In this document: positions 1 to 7,980 of the stretch, piece after piece
Numbering within the stretch: position 1 is the stretch's first letter
Layout of the letters: every line of letters starts with the position of its first letter
NCBI GenBank assembly: GCA_041920415.1
Contig: JBHGYD010000016.1
Coordinates: forward strand, 1-35,525
Reading direction: 5' to 3'
From: JBHGYD01 sp041920415
GTDB taxonomy: Bacteria; Bacillota; Bacilli; Bacillales; Anoxybacillaceae
DNA length: 35,525 nucleotides
Translations under genes and position numbers: made by a program
Notes under the pieces: model-generated
The model's input: the letters and a program-made list of their open reading frames with translations, nothing else
The model's database searches: none
What the model was told of the DNA's origin: nothing

Positions 1-137
1 AAAAGTGAACCACAGAAATATGTTTCAATCCGTCGAACAGTCGAGATGACAAAAGGTCATCTCTTATCCGAAGCCGATTCATCTCCCACTTACTCACAAT
101 GGTTCGTTGAAGTGAGAGTCTTCTCGGCTATTTAAGA
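1..137. other. Left-edge region with nested inverted repeats, possibly an IS end
   Basis: No gene is visible here. There is a perfect 8-bp hairpin at 43-50/56-63 (GAGATGAC, loop AAAAG). Next to it is a larger structure: outer arms 72-77/124-129 (AGCCGA/TCGGCT), a symmetric 5x5 internal loop, and inner arms 83-91/110-118 with one mismatch. Adjacent hairpins in a short untranslated stretch are typical of an IS200/IS605 (TnpB) end or of a structured leader. I cannot see the neighbouring gene to the left, so the assignment is a guess. Confidence 0.3.
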
Positions 138-168
138 TAAAAAAGATGAGGGAGTTCCCCCCTCATCT
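138..168 (-). terminator. Terminator of the pirin-wrbA operon
   Basis: On the minus strand a 9-bp stem (AGATGAGGG/CCCTCATCT, positions 144-152/160-168) is followed by a T-run. It lies 10 bases after the wrbA stop codon and is a standard intrinsic terminator. Confidence 0.85.
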
Positions 169-177
169 CATGTCATC

Positions 178-792
178 TTATTTTTGCAATCCGTTTTTCA
201 CCCATTGCGCCACTTGTACAGTGCGTCTTGCTTGATGTTTCACCGCTGCTTCCGCATTTTCGACAATGTTGCCGTTTTGATCAACGGTCACACTTGTGCC
301 GTATGGATTTCCCCCTCCGGCAAAAATAGATGGATCTGTGTAGCCTGGCGCAACCACAATCGCTCCCCAATGGTACATCGTTGTGTATAATTGTAAAATC
401 GTTTGTTCTTGACCGCCGTGAGCATTGCTTGCAGATGCCATCGCGCTTACGACTTTATTTGCAAGCTTTCCTTGGAACCAAAGACCGCCAGTTGTATCTA
501 AAAATTGTTTTAGTTGAGAAGGAACGTTTCCGAAGCGAGTCGGTACGCTGAAAATGATCGCATCCGCCCACTCTAAATCATTCAACGTCACAGTTGGTAC
601 ATCTTTTGTCGCCTCCACATGCGCCTTCCATGCTGGATTGGATTCAATCGCTTCCTGTGGAGCAAGTTCAGGCACTTTTAACACTTTCACTTCTGCTCCA
701 GCTTCTCTCGCTGCTTCTTCTGCCCATTTTGCTAATTTGTAATTTGTTCCTGTAGAGCTGTAATAAATAATCGCTAAATTAACATTTGACAT
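178..792 (-). CDS. wrbA: NAD(P)H:quinone oxidoreductase, WrbA family (flavodoxin fold)
   Basis: Predicted 204-residue cytoplasmic flavoprotein that reduces quinones by two electrons, avoiding semiquinone formation. The N-terminus has the FMN phosphate-binding loop YYSSTGTNYKLA; later come the WrbA-type segments DAIIFSVPTRFGNVPSQ, FLDTTGGLW and SNAHGGQEQT. The length fits the family (about 200). The frame extends 29 codons further upstream, but the ATG at 790-792 has AAAGGAG at 9-base spacing, whereas the next in-frame ATG at 796-798 has it only 3 bases away, so I chose the former. It is the second gene of an operon with the pirin gene (49-base gap), behind a promoter with MhqR-like operators. 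That fits a quinone/electrophile defence role. Confidence 0.9.
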   Translation of the reverse strand: MSNVNLAIIYYSSTGTNYKLAKWAEEAAREAGAEVKVLKVPELAPQEAIESNPAWKAHVEATKDVPTVTLNDLEWADAIIFSVPTRFGNVPSQLKQFLDTTGGLWFQGKLANKVVSAMASASNAHGGQEQTILQLYTTMYHWGAIVVAPGYTDPSIFAGGGNPYGTSVTVDQNGNIVENAEAAVKHQARRTVQVAQWVKNGLQK

Positions 793-841
793 ACTCATTC
801 TCTCCTTTTTAATATGAAAATTTATATTTCTCACTGACTTT

Positions 842-1555
842 TTAAGGTAAGTCAATGAGCATAAAACGTGAATCAACATTTGCAGTAAGCTTTAATTGAG
901 GTGTTTCTGTCACGCGCGCGGAATCTCGTTTATATAGTGTAGTCGTATCGTTTAATGTTAATGTTCCTTCGATGACGAAAAGAAAAATTCGCCGACCTTT
1001 TTCTTGTTGGAATATGATTTGTTTGCCTGCTTCTAAATCCGAAAGGTAAATCGTTAAATCTTGGTGAATATGGGCAATGTCAGGTGATTGCGGATTTTTT
1101 GTGACAACCGGCAACAACTGATTTTTTAACTTTTTAATATCAAAATCCGTTTTCTCGTAAGATGGAGTAAGTCCGTTTCGTTCTGGTAAAAACCATAATT
1201 GCAAAAAGTTCACATCTTCGGTCGCCGATGGATTTACTTCAGAATGAATAATCCCTGTTCCCGCTGACATGCGCTGTATGCCACCGAATGTCGTAATTGC
1301 CTTATTTCCTAAACTATCCTCATGTTTTAGCTGACCGCTAAGTACAATCGAAACGATTTCCATTTCTTGATGCGGATGCGCCCCAAACCCTCTTAGAGGC
1401 TTAACCACATCATCATTCAGCACGCGTAAAGGACCAAAATTCATATTGTTTGGGTCAAAATATTCTGCAAATGAAAAACTAAAATACGTATCTAACCAGC
1501 CATGATTAGCGTGATATCGTTCATTTGCTGGGTATACTCGAATCAACTGTTTCAC
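842..1555 (-). CDS. Pirin family protein (bicupin)
   Basis: A 237-residue protein of the pirin/YhaK-YhhW type, two cupin barrels with a metal site in the N-terminal one. The N-terminal cupin shows the metal-binding set GFGAHPHQEMEIVSIVLSG followed by HEDSLGN and GTGIIHSEVNP (His/His/His/Glu pattern). Some relatives act as quercetin 2,3-dioxygenases; others are regulators, so the exact substrate is open. The start is GTG, with AAGGAAGG just upstream. It is first in an operon with wrbA. Pairing of a pirin with a quinone reductase, and the MhqR-like operators upstream, suggest handling of quinones or catechol-like compounds. Confidence 0.85.
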   Translation of the reverse strand: MKQLIRVYPANERYHANHGWLDTYFSFSFAEYFDPNNMNFGPLRVLNDDVVKPLRGFGAHPHQEMEIVSIVLSGQLKHEDSLGNKAITTFGGIQRMSAGTGIIHSEVNPSATEDVNFLQLWFLPERNGLTPSYEKTDFDIKKLKNQLLPVVTKNPQSPDIAHIHQDLTIYLSDLEAGKQIIFQQEKGRRIFLFVIEGTLTLNDTTTLYKRDSARVTETPQLKLTANVDSRFMLIDLP

Positions 1556-1594
1556 ATCCTTCCTTGCTTAGAACAGTCACAATACTAATGATTC

Positions 1595-1610
1595 ATCTCG
1601 ATTTCAAGAT
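1595..1610 (-). promoter_or_regulatory. MhqR-like operator, distal copy
   Basis: On the gene strand this reads ATCTTGAAATCGAGAT, matching the Bacillus MhqR box core ATCTCGAATTCGAGAT at 14 of 16 positions. It lies 35 bases (centre to centre) downstream of the first copy, inside the leader of the pirin mRNA. Confidence 0.6.
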
Positions 1611-1629
1611 AATAATTTTTAATTCATAA

Positions 1630-1645
1630 ATCTCGAATTCAAGAT
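1630..1645 (-). promoter_or_regulatory. MhqR-like operator overlapping the transcription start
   Basis: On the gene strand this reads ATCTTGAATTCGAGAT, an almost perfect palindrome that matches the core of the B. subtilis MhqR box at 15 of 16 positions. It starts 1 base after the -10 box, so a bound repressor would cover the transcription start. MhqR-type (MarR family) repressors release DNA on exposure to quinones and catechols. No mhqR gene is present in this window. Confidence 0.7.
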
Positions 1646-1646
1646 T

Positions 1647-1675
1647 ATTATATAAAACACAGGCTCAATTGTCAA
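1647..1675 (-). promoter_or_regulatory. Sigma-A promoter of the pirin-wrbA operon
   Basis: A consensus promoter on the minus strand: -35 TTGACA (1670-1675), 17-base spacer, -10 TATAAT (1647-1652). Both hexamers are perfect, which implies strong transcription unless repressed. This fits the two operators immediately downstream. Confidence 0.9.
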
Positions 1676-1690
1676 CAAATTCATTTTTGT

Positions 1691-1719
1691 AAAAAAAATG
1701 AGCGGCTATCATGCCGCCC
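1691..1719 (-). terminator. Terminator of dctP
   Basis: A 7-bp stem (GGGCGGC/GCCGCTC with one G-U pair, loop ATGATA) followed by a run of eight T on the minus strand, 7 bases after the dctP stop. Confidence 0.85.
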
Positions 1720-1726
1720 ATCCCCC

Positions 1727-2992
1727 TTATTTTGCAATTGTGATGTTCGTTTCTTGTAATTCTTGTTCCACTGAAGGGTGAAATTCATTTTCCATTTTTG
1801 AAACAACGACTGTTGCAACACCATTACCAATTAAGTTCGTAATCGCACGCGCTTCGGACATGAATCGGTCGACACCAAGAAGCAACGCAATTCCTTCCAC
1901 TGGAATCATTGGAAATGCGGCTAATGTCGCTGCTAATGTAATAAAACCGGAACCAGTAACTCCTGCCGCTCCTTTCGATGTTAACATTAACACCCCAAGT
2001 AATGTGAGCTCTTGCCAAATTGTTAAATCGATGCCGTATGCTTGAGCGATAAACATCGCCGCCATGGAAAGGTAAATCGAGGTTCCGTCCAAATTAAACG
2101 AATATCCTGTTGGAATGACAAGACCAACGACCGACTTTGAACACCCGTACTTCTCTAGCTTTTCCATCATTTTTGGCAGTGCCGACTCTGATGAAGACGT
2201 TCCTAACACAAGTAAAATTTCGTCTTTGATATAAGCAATAAATTTTAAAATATTAAACCCATAAAATTTCGCAATAACTCCTAACACAACCACGATGAAT
2301 AGAAACATCGTAATATAGACAGAGGCCATTAATTTTCCAAGCGACACTAAAGAACCTAATCCAAATGTTCCAATCGTATAAGCCATTGCACCGAAAGCAG
2401 CAATCGGCGATACTTTCATAACCATGTTAACAATGCCGAAGAAAATATCCGTTAAACGTTCAAATAACGCAACAACCGGTTTTGCTTTCTCCCCTAATGT
2501 CGCTGTTGCTAATCCAAATAAAACGGCAAAGAAAAGAATCGGTAACAATTCACCTTTCGCCATAGCCGCAACGACGTTATCCGGAATAATGCCGAGTAAA
2601 AATTCAATCGCACCATGGTTAACAGCTTCTGCCTGTTGCGTATATTGCGAAATATCGCCGCCTTTCACCGCGGCTGTATTAAACCCCGCCCCTGGTTTGA
2701 CGAGATTGACAACAATAATCCCAATGGCTAAAGCAAATGTTGTCACAATTTCAAAATAAATGAGCGCTTTTCCGCCGATTCGACCAACCTTTTTTAAGTC
2801 CCCCATATTTCCAATACCAATAACGACTGTAAAGAAGATAATCGGTGCAATGACCATTTTAATTAACTTAATAAACCCATCCGCAAGTACCTTAAGTTGA
2901 CTTCCAAACTCAGGAAATAAAAAACCAACAATAATTCCTAAAATAATTCCAAGAATCACGCGCACCGTTAAATTTTTAAAATTGATTCGCAT
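1727..2992 (-). CDS. dctP: C4-dicarboxylate/proton symporter DctP (DAACS family)
   Basis: A 421-residue integral membrane carrier of the dicarboxylate/amino acid:cation symporter family (GltP/DctA type) that takes up succinate, fumarate and malate. Visible marks: the serine-rich re-entrant loop GTSSSESALPKMM, the substrate-site motif GYSFNLDGTSIYLSMAA, and the C-terminal DRFMSEARAITNLIGNGVATVVV. About eight hydrophobic segments are spread along the chain and the length matches B. subtilis DctP. Upstream are a perfect cre box and repeated CGACCA elements; the dctSR sensor/regulator pair lies close by on the other strand. Those neighbours make a dicarboxylate substrate more likely than glutamate. 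It has its own terminator and is separated from dctB by 235 bases. Confidence 0.92.
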   Translation of the reverse strand: MRINFKNLTVRVILGIILGIIVGFLFPEFGSQLKVLADGFIKLIKMVIAPIIFFTVVIGIGNMGDLKKVGRIGGKALIYFEIVTTFALAIGIIVVNLVKPGAGFNTAAVKGGDISQYTQQAEAVNHGAIEFLLGIIPDNVVAAMAKGELLPILFFAVLFGLATATLGEKAKPVVALFERLTDIFFGIVNMVMKVSPIAAFGAMAYTIGTFGLGSLVSLGKLMASVYITMFLFIVVVLGVIAKFYGFNILKFIAYIKDEILLVLGTSSSESALPKMMEKLEKYGCSKSVVGLVIPTGYSFNLDGTSIYLSMAAMFIAQAYGIDLTIWQELTLLGVLMLTSKGAAGVTGSGFITLAATLAAFPMIPVEGIALLLGVDRFMSEARAITNLIGNGVATVVVSKMENEFHPSVEQELQETNITIAK

Positions 2993-3015
2993 TTCTCCCT
3001 CTCCTCCCCTTTTCT

Positions 3016-3029
3016 TGATAACGCTTTCA
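3016..3029 (-). promoter_or_regulatory. cre box (CcpA site) in front of dctP
   Basis: On the gene strand the sequence TGAAAGCGTTATCA matches the catabolite-responsive-element consensus TGWAANCGNTNWCA at every position. It lies 24 bases before the dctP start codon, in the leader, where CcpA would block transcription when sugars are present. Catabolite repression of dctP is established in B. subtilis. Confidence 0.8.
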
Positions 3030-3097
3030 AATAAATGAACCCCTTTGTTGCTTCTATGTTAACGAAATGTGAAAAAAATATGAATATTATGTTAATA

Positions 3098-3144
3098 TTG
3101 GTCGTTTTGTTCATTTTGGTCGCAACAAAAAACAACAGCGACCA
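3098..3144 (-). promoter_or_regulatory. CGACCA repeats upstream of dctP, candidate DctR sites
   Basis: Three copies of a hexamer lie in 47 bases: TTGGTCG at 3098-3104, TTGGTCG(C) at 3116-3123 and the inverted GCGACCA at 3138-3144. The last two form an inverted repeat with 7-base arms; the first two are direct repeats 18 bases apart. Their position, about 105-150 bases before the dctP start, suits an activator. Assignment to DctR is inferred from context only. Confidence 0.4.
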
Positions 3145-3204
3145 TTTAGTCTTGACAAGCACCCGAAAACTGCAAACAGAGTCTAGGTCATCTTCGTTCT
3201 AAAT

Positions 3205-3234
3205 AAAAAAGCTGAGAGGTTTTCCCCTCAGCTT
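3205..3234 (-). terminator. Terminator of dctB, overlapping its stop codon
   Basis: On the minus strand an 11-bp stem (AAGCTGAGGGG, loop AAAA, CCTCTCAGCTT, one G-U pair) runs into TTTTTT. The stop codon TGA at 3228-3230 lies in the upstream arm. Confidence 0.9.
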
Positions 3235-4274
3235 CCTTCATGTTGAATTTGCCGCAACAGTCGATTGCCAAATTCTCGTTCAAATTCTTCATATAAGGGT
3301 CTAAACTTTTGTTTCCATTTTTCTCTGTCCTTACTCGTTAACTCATAAATATGCATTTTGCTATTTCGCTTCATTTGGGCGAGCTCTTGCTCATTTTGCA
3401 TTTTTGATTGCTTTAAGTTCCAAATCGTCGTTTCTTTCATCGCTTCCGTTATTTTTTTCTGAACATCTTTCGGTAAATGATTCCAAAATGATTGGTTCAC
3501 CATCACTGCGTAGCCAAGATACCCATGGTTGCTAATAGTCAAATACGGCTGAAACTGATAAAATCCTTTCGAATAGATATTGGAGATGGTGTTTTCTTGT
3601 CCATCAAATTCATGCTTTTCTAACGACTCATAAACGTGATTAAAAGGAACGACAATCGGTGTCGCTCCTAAAAACTGAAACTGTTTTTCAATCGCTTCAC
3701 TCGGCATGACACGAAACTTAAGCCCAGAAAAATCGTTTGGCTCAACAAGAAGATGGTGATTGCTCATCATTTGCTTAAAGCCATTTCCCCATAACGCTAA
3801 TCCTTTTATTCCCTTTTTTTCTAACATTGCTAATAGCTGTTTGCCAACTTCCCCTGTAAACACCTTTTCGACATCGTCGTAGTTTTCAAAAATAAACGGC
3901 AAATCAAGTACTTGCCATTCGGGGATTAACTCTGTCACTTTGGAAAAAGACGGCGCAATCATTTGTACATCTCCGCGCAGCAGCGCATCGATTTCCTCCT
4001 CATCAGAGTATAAAGACCCGTTCGGAAACACTTCCACTTTGACGCGTCCATTTGTTTTTTCCTCAACAAGCTGAGCAAATTTCTGCGCTGCCAATCCTTT
4101 CGGCGTATTCTCGGCAACTACATGGCTAAAATAAATGACAATTTGTTTGTTTAATCCCTTTTGCTCATCATCATAAACGATATCTTCTTCCGAAACATGT
4201 TTCTGCATCGCACACAAAATCACAATTGCTAACGCAATAAATAAAACCGTGATAGCCATCCATCGTTTCCTCAT
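3228..4274 (-). CDS. dctB: TRAP-type dicarboxylate-binding protein DctB (co-sensor of DctS)
   Basis: A 348-residue extracytoplasmic solute-binding protein of the DctP/TRAP family, anchored by an N-terminal hydrophobic segment (about residues 5-22) with no lipobox. Typical features are ENTPKGLAAQKFAQLVEEKTNGRVKVEV cut by family spacing, the ligand-site region LKFRVMPSEAIEKQF, and GQENTISNIYSKGF. No DctQ/DctM membrane subunits are nearby, so it is not part of a TRAP transporter. In B. subtilis the equivalent protein works with the DctS sensor, and here it lies divergent from dctS. The frame opens with GTG at 4286 without a ribosome binding site; the ATG at 4272-4274 has AAAGTGGTG at 6 bases and is preferred. 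Confidence 0.85.
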   Translation of the reverse strand: MRKRWMAITVLFIALAIVILCAMQKHVSEEDIVYDDEQKGLNKQIVIYFSHVVAENTPKGLAAQKFAQLVEEKTNGRVKVEVFPNGSLYSDEEEIDALLRGDVQMIAPSFSKVTELIPEWQVLDLPFIFENYDDVEKVFTGEVGKQLLAMLEKKGIKGLALWGNGFKQMMSNHHLLVEPNDFSGLKFRVMPSEAIEKQFQFLGATPIVVPFNHVYESLEKHEFDGQENTISNIYSKGFYQFQPYLTISNHGYLGYAVMVNQSFWNHLPKDVQKKITEAMKETTIWNLKQSKMQNEQELAQMKRNSKMHIYELTSKDREKWKQKFRPLYEEFEREFGNRLLRQIQHEGS

Positions 4275-4576
4275 ACCCCACACCACTTTACGATTATTGA
4301 TGATTTAAGAAAATTCTAGCATATCAGCAAAGAAGTGATAAAATATATGCTAACAAGCGTGTTGATTCACCAATAAAATACAGCTATTCATAATAAACAA
4401 AATTGCTTTTCTAACAGATTCGTTAAGGGATTCCTTGCCAAATCGGCAGACAATTTATTTTCAACCATGTATCCCCTTATTTCTTAACCATTATTTACCT
4501 ATAAAAATAGTAAAATAGTGAATAATCAACAACCGTGATATGCTAAAGTTTTCATGTAAAAAGAGGTATTCGATCG
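4275..4576. other. Divergent dctB/dctS promoter region
   Basis: A 300-base AT-rich intergenic stretch that must hold promoters for dctB (leftward) and dctSR (rightward). On the dctB side TATGCTAGAAT (an extended -10-like element) is visible near 4315. I could not identify a matching -35 or a convincing rightward promoter, and I see no coding sequence. Confidence 0.5.
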
Positions 4577-6154
4577 ATGCGACGATTATCGATTCGTTGG
4601 AAGATTACGGCTCTTATTTTCTTTATTGTTAGTTTCTCGTTGTTACTCGGCGGTATAGTCGTCGTAGGAAACTTCGTTCATACAAAAGAAGAGGAATTGC
4701 AGCAACGCGCTTTATTAACAGCGCGCACCGTTTCGGAATTGCCCGAAATTAAAAGCAAAATTGAAGGAACCAAACATGAACGAGACACGATTAATATAGT
4801 CGTCGAACGCCTGCGCGTGATTCACGGAGCAGAATATATCGTCGTCCTCGACATGAATAAAATTCGTCTTTCCCATCCTATTAAAGAGATGATTGGCCAA
4901 CGATCAAAAAGTGCAGACGAAGGTCCTGCATTCGCGGAGCATACATATACGTCAAAAGCGCACGGAGAAATCGGTACAGTCATCCGTGCTTTTGTTCCGA
5001 TCATGAATACCAATCATAAACAAATCGGTGTTGTGATTGCGGCTTATAAATTACCAAGCTTTGTAGAAGTGCTTTTATCCTTAAAAATAGAAATCCTCGT
5101 AACCGCCAGCCTTTCGTTGTTATTTGGAGGCTTAGGAGCGTGGCTGCTTGCTTCGCATATTAAACGGCAAATGTTTCACCTTGAGCCACATGAAATTGCC
5201 AAATTACTTGTCGAGCGGACAGAGACATTTAACGCCATGCATGAAGGAGTTATTGCGATTGATACGGACGAAAACATTACGATTTTTAACGATAAAGCGA
5301 AAAAAATGCTTGGAATTAACGAAGACGTTATTGGTAAACCGATTCGCTCCGTTATTCCGGATACGCATTTGCCGGAAATTTTAAAAATTAACCAACCGAT
5401 TTATAACAAAGAACTACAAATCAGGAATTTGAACATTTTAAGCAACCGAATTCCGATTAAAGTAGATGGCAAAACGGTCGGCGCAGTTGCCATTTTCCAA
5501 GACCGAACAGAAGTGAAAAAGCTAGCCGAAGAATTAACAGGAGTAAAGGCGTTCGTTAGTGCCCTCCGCGTTCAAAATCATGAGTATATGAACAAACTGC
5601 ATACAATCGCTGGACTCATTCAACTCGGTCATAAAGAAAAAGCGCTTGAATACGTGTTCAAAGTAACCGAAGAACAAGAGGAACTGACGCGGTTTTTAAG
5701 CAAAAATATAAAAGACGAAAGTATTTCTGGTCTTCTTTTAAGCAAAATTAGCCGCGGCAAAGAATTAGGGATTCAAGTCACGATTGACCGCCATAGCCAA
5801 CTAAAAAAATTCCCAAATCAGTTAGACCATCACGACTTCGTTGTCATTCTTGGAAACTTGATTGAAAATGCATTTGACTCCTTTCAAACCGTTGTCGAAC
5901 GAAATAAAGAAGTATACATCAGCATTGAACAAAATGATGAAATTCTTTCACTTTCTGTTGAAGATAACGGCTGCGGCATTGATGAACAACATAAAGAACA
6001 CATTTTTGATGAAGGTTTTTCAACGAAAGGAACAAGTGACCGCGGCATCGGTTTATACTTAATCAAACAAATTGTTGAAAAAGGAAAAGGTCACATTCGC
6101 GTTGAGTCTGAGAAAGGAAAAGGAACGATGTTTACGATTACATTTGAGATGTAA
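4577..6154 (+). CDS. dctS: Sensor histidine kinase DctS (DcuS/CitA family)
   Basis: A 525-residue membrane kinase that senses C4-dicarboxylates. Order of parts: membrane helix about 10-32; extracytoplasmic PASp/PDC-type sensor about 35-165 (RVIHGAEYIVVLD, then HAFVP-like core with RAFVPIM); membrane helix about 170-192; cytoplasmic PAS about 215-310; kinase core. The H box is HEYMNKLHTIAG with His335 as phosphoacceptor; the N box NLIENAFDS, G1 DNGCGID and G2 RGIGLYLIK are all present. This is the DcuS/CitA/DctS layout. The start has AGAGGT upstream. The gene is 17 bases from dctR and divergent from the co-sensor dctB. Confidence 0.92.
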   Translation: MRRLSIRWKITALIFFIVSFSLLLGGIVVVGNFVHTKEEELQQRALLTARTVSELPEIKSKIEGTKHERDTINIVVERLRVIHGAEYIVVLDMNKIRLSHPIKEMIGQRSKSADEGPAFAEHTYTSKAHGEIGTVIRAFVPIMNTNHKQIGVVIAAYKLPSFVEVLLSLKIEILVTASLSLLFGGLGAWLLASHIKRQMFHLEPHEIAKLLVERTETFNAMHEGVIAIDTDENITIFNDKAKKMLGINEDVIGKPIRSVIPDTHLPEILKINQPIYNKELQIRNLNILSNRIPIKVDGKTVGAVAIFQDRTEVKKLAEELTGVKAFVSALRVQNHEYMNKLHTIAGLIQLGHKEKALEYVFKVTEEQEELTRFLSKNIKDESISGLLLSKISRGKELGIQVTIDRHSQLKKFPNQLDHHDFVVILGNLIENAFDSFQTVVERNKEVYISIEQNDEILSLSVEDNGCGIDEQHKEHIFDEGFSTKGTSDRGIGLYLIKQIVEKGKGHIRVESEKGKGTMFTITFEM

Positions 6155-6171
6155 GGAAGGAAGGCAAGGCG

Positions 6172-6846
6172 ATGTATAAAGTATTATTAATAGAAGATGA
6201 TCCGATGGTACAAGAAGTCAACCGGCAATTTATTGAGCAAGTGAACGGCTTCACTGTCATTGGAACAGCGGGAAACGGGATCGAAGGAATAGAAATGATT
6301 AGAGAGCTTCAACCCGATTTAGTGATTGTCGATATTTACATGCCTCACCAAGACGGGCTTGAGACGTTGCAACAAATTCGTACGGAAGGACATACCGTCG
6401 ATGTCATTGCGATTACAGCAGCAAGCGATATGGAAACTGTAAGACGTGTTTTACAAAACGGTGCGTTTGACTATATTATGAAACCATTCAAATTTGACAG
6501 GCTAAAACAATCTCTCGAAAATTACCACGCATTTCGGCAAAAATTAAAAGAGAAAGAGAAACTTACGCAAAAAGAATTGGATGCCCTTTTACAGCCAAAT
6601 GAAACAGAGACACGTAGTAAGCTTCCAAAAGGATTAAACGATATTACGCTACAAAAAATCGTTCACTACCTTCAAAAGCAAATGAATCCGGTTTCTGCAG
6701 AGGAAGTGGCAGAAGGCGTTGGCATCGCTCGAGTGACAGCACGCCGTTATTTAGAGTATTTAGAAAAACAACAAAAAGTAGAGATCGACATTCAATACGG
6801 CGGAGTGGGACGCCCCGTTAACCGTTACATCATGAAAAACGTGTAA
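6172..6846 (+). CDS. dctR: Response regulator DctR (CitB family)
   Basis: A 224-residue regulator of the CitB/DcuR type. The receiver domain shows acidic pair EDD (8-10), phosphoacceptor Asp54 in VDIYMP, and Lys104 in MKPF. The C-terminal half has the helix-turn-helix VSAEEVAEGVGIARVTARRYLEYL, typical of the family that regulates di- and tricarboxylate uptake. It is co-transcribed with dctS (17-base gap, ribosome binding site AAGGAAGG). By analogy with B. subtilis it should activate dctP in response to succinate, fumarate or malate. Confidence 0.92.
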   Translation: MYKVLLIEDDPMVQEVNRQFIEQVNGFTVIGTAGNGIEGIEMIRELQPDLVIVDIYMPHQDGLETLQQIRTEGHTVDVIAITAASDMETVRRVLQNGAFDYIMKPFKFDRLKQSLENYHAFRQKLKEKEKLTQKELDALLQPNETETRSKLPKGLNDITLQKIVHYLQKQMNPVSAEEVAEGVGIARVTARRYLEYLEKQQKVEIDIQYGGVGRPVNRYIMKNV

Positions 6847-6856
6847 AATAGAACAC

Positions 6857-6895
6857 AACCGGAGCATGACAGTCATGCTCCGGTTTGTTTTGCCG
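6857..6895 (+). terminator. Terminator of dctSR
   Basis: A perfect 13-bp stem, AACCGGAGCATGA (6857-6869), loop CAG, TCATGCTCCGGTT, followed by TGTTTTG. It sits between the convergent dctR and the ccpB-like gene and may act in both directions. Confidence 0.85.
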
Positions 6896-6900
6896 TCGTA

Positions 6901-7878
6901 CTATACCGATGAACGTTCAATGAGGCGGACGTCTAATTTCTCTGCTTTACTTTTGATTTTGCCAGTTTCCAAACAATGATAAACCATCCGAAACGCTTTT
7001 TTTCCCATGAGCGAAAGCGGTAAATCCATCGTCGTAATTTGAAGCGCTTCCGAGATCGGGTGGTTATCAAAACTGATAATGGCAAGATCATCCGGCACTT
7101 TCAAACCTGCGTTTTGTCCCCACAAGACGATTCCAGCCGCCACTTGATCGCTTGATACTAACAACGCAGTTGGCTTTTCCCGCATGGCAAGCAACTCATT
7201 GACAACTCTTTTCCCATCCTCAATATGCAAACAATGATCAAAAATCCACTCTTGTCTTGGTAATTCATGAATATTTCGCAAAGCATCATAATAAGCAGCT
7301 TTCCGGTCTTTACTATTGGTTCCCGTCGTTCTGCCAATGCAATATCCAATTTTTCGATGTCCTTTTTCAATTAAATAATTCATCCCAGTTATAAATGCTT
7401 CATAATGATTAATATAGACGGACAAAAGCTTCCTTCCTTTTACATCTTCGCATAAAACAATCGGACCATCCTCTTTATATGCCTCAACCCCTTCCCAGCT
7501 CGCTGTGCGTGAACAAATAATGAGCCCGTCCACCTGTTTCATCCTCAACATTTCAAGCGCTTCCAACTCTTTCTGTACGTCGTAATTTGTTTGGAATAAA
7601 AGAAGATGATAGCCGTAACGAAGTGCTTCTTCCGAAATTCCTTCTACAATTGCACCGAAATACGGATGATTCACATATGGCAACACGACGCCTACAATCG
7701 ATGTTTTTCCTTTCGCTAAATGGACAGCATTAATATTTTTCGTGTAATTCAACTTTTCAACCGCTTCCCAAACGGCTCTTCGCTTTTCCTCTTTTACATA
7801 TGGATAATCGTTTAACACACGCGACACAGTGGCGACGGATACACCTGCTAACTTTGCAATTTCTCGAATGTTCGCCAT
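6901..7878 (-). CDS. LacI family transcriptional regulator, CcpB-like
   Basis: A 325-residue LacI/GalR-family repressor. The N-terminal helix-turn-helix reads IREIAKLAGVSVATVSRVLN, followed by a hinge segment and a periplasmic-binding-protein-like effector domain (TSIVGVVLPYVNHPYFGAIV, LLVSSDQVAAGI). The segments DGLIICSRTASWEGVEAY and GPIVLCED resemble B. subtilis CcpB more than other LacI members I can recall. No sugar genes are adjacent, so it may act at distant sites. Tandem ATG codons occur at 7879-7881 and 7876-7878; AAGGTG spacing favours the second. A possible operator lies just upstream at 7923-7936. Confidence 0.75.
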   Translation of the reverse strand: MANIREIAKLAGVSVATVSRVLNDYPYVKEEKRRAVWEAVEKLNYTKNINAVHLAKGKTSIVGVVLPYVNHPYFGAIVEGISEEALRYGYHLLLFQTNYDVQKELEALEMLRMKQVDGLIICSRTASWEGVEAYKEDGPIVLCEDVKGRKLLSVYINHYEAFITGMNYLIEKGHRKIGYCIGRTTGTNSKDRKAAYYDALRNIHELPRQEWIFDHCLHIEDGKRVVNELLAMREKPTALLVSSDQVAAGIVLWGQNAGLKVPDDLAIISFDNHPISEALQITTMDLPLSLMGKKAFRMVYHCLETGKIKSKAEKLDVRLIERSSV

Positions 7879-7922
7879 CATCCTCACCTTCTCAAACAAA
7901 AATGGCTAAAAAATGATTGCAT

Positions 7923-7936
7923 TGAAACGCATTTCA
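7923..7936. promoter_or_regulatory. Palindrome between the ccpB-like gene and the 48-residue ORF
   Basis: TGAAACGCATTTCA has 5-base mirrored arms (TGAAA/TTTCA), as LacI-family operators do, but its centre is GC rather than the usual CG, so it is not a standard cre. Its place between divergent genes suggests autoregulation by the LacI-type protein. This is inference only. Confidence 0.35.
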
Positions 7937-7980
7937 TACATTATAGTCACTTTAACAATAACACAGGGAGGGAATAAAAC

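Noticed and set aside
3228..4274. DctB as part of a TRAP transporter
   Set aside because: No DctQ or DctM membrane subunit is nearby; the dctSR context indicates a co-sensor role.
7923..7936. Palindrome as a CcpA cre site
   Set aside because: The centre is GC instead of CG and two core positions differ from the consensus; kept only as a possible operator of the local LacI-type protein.
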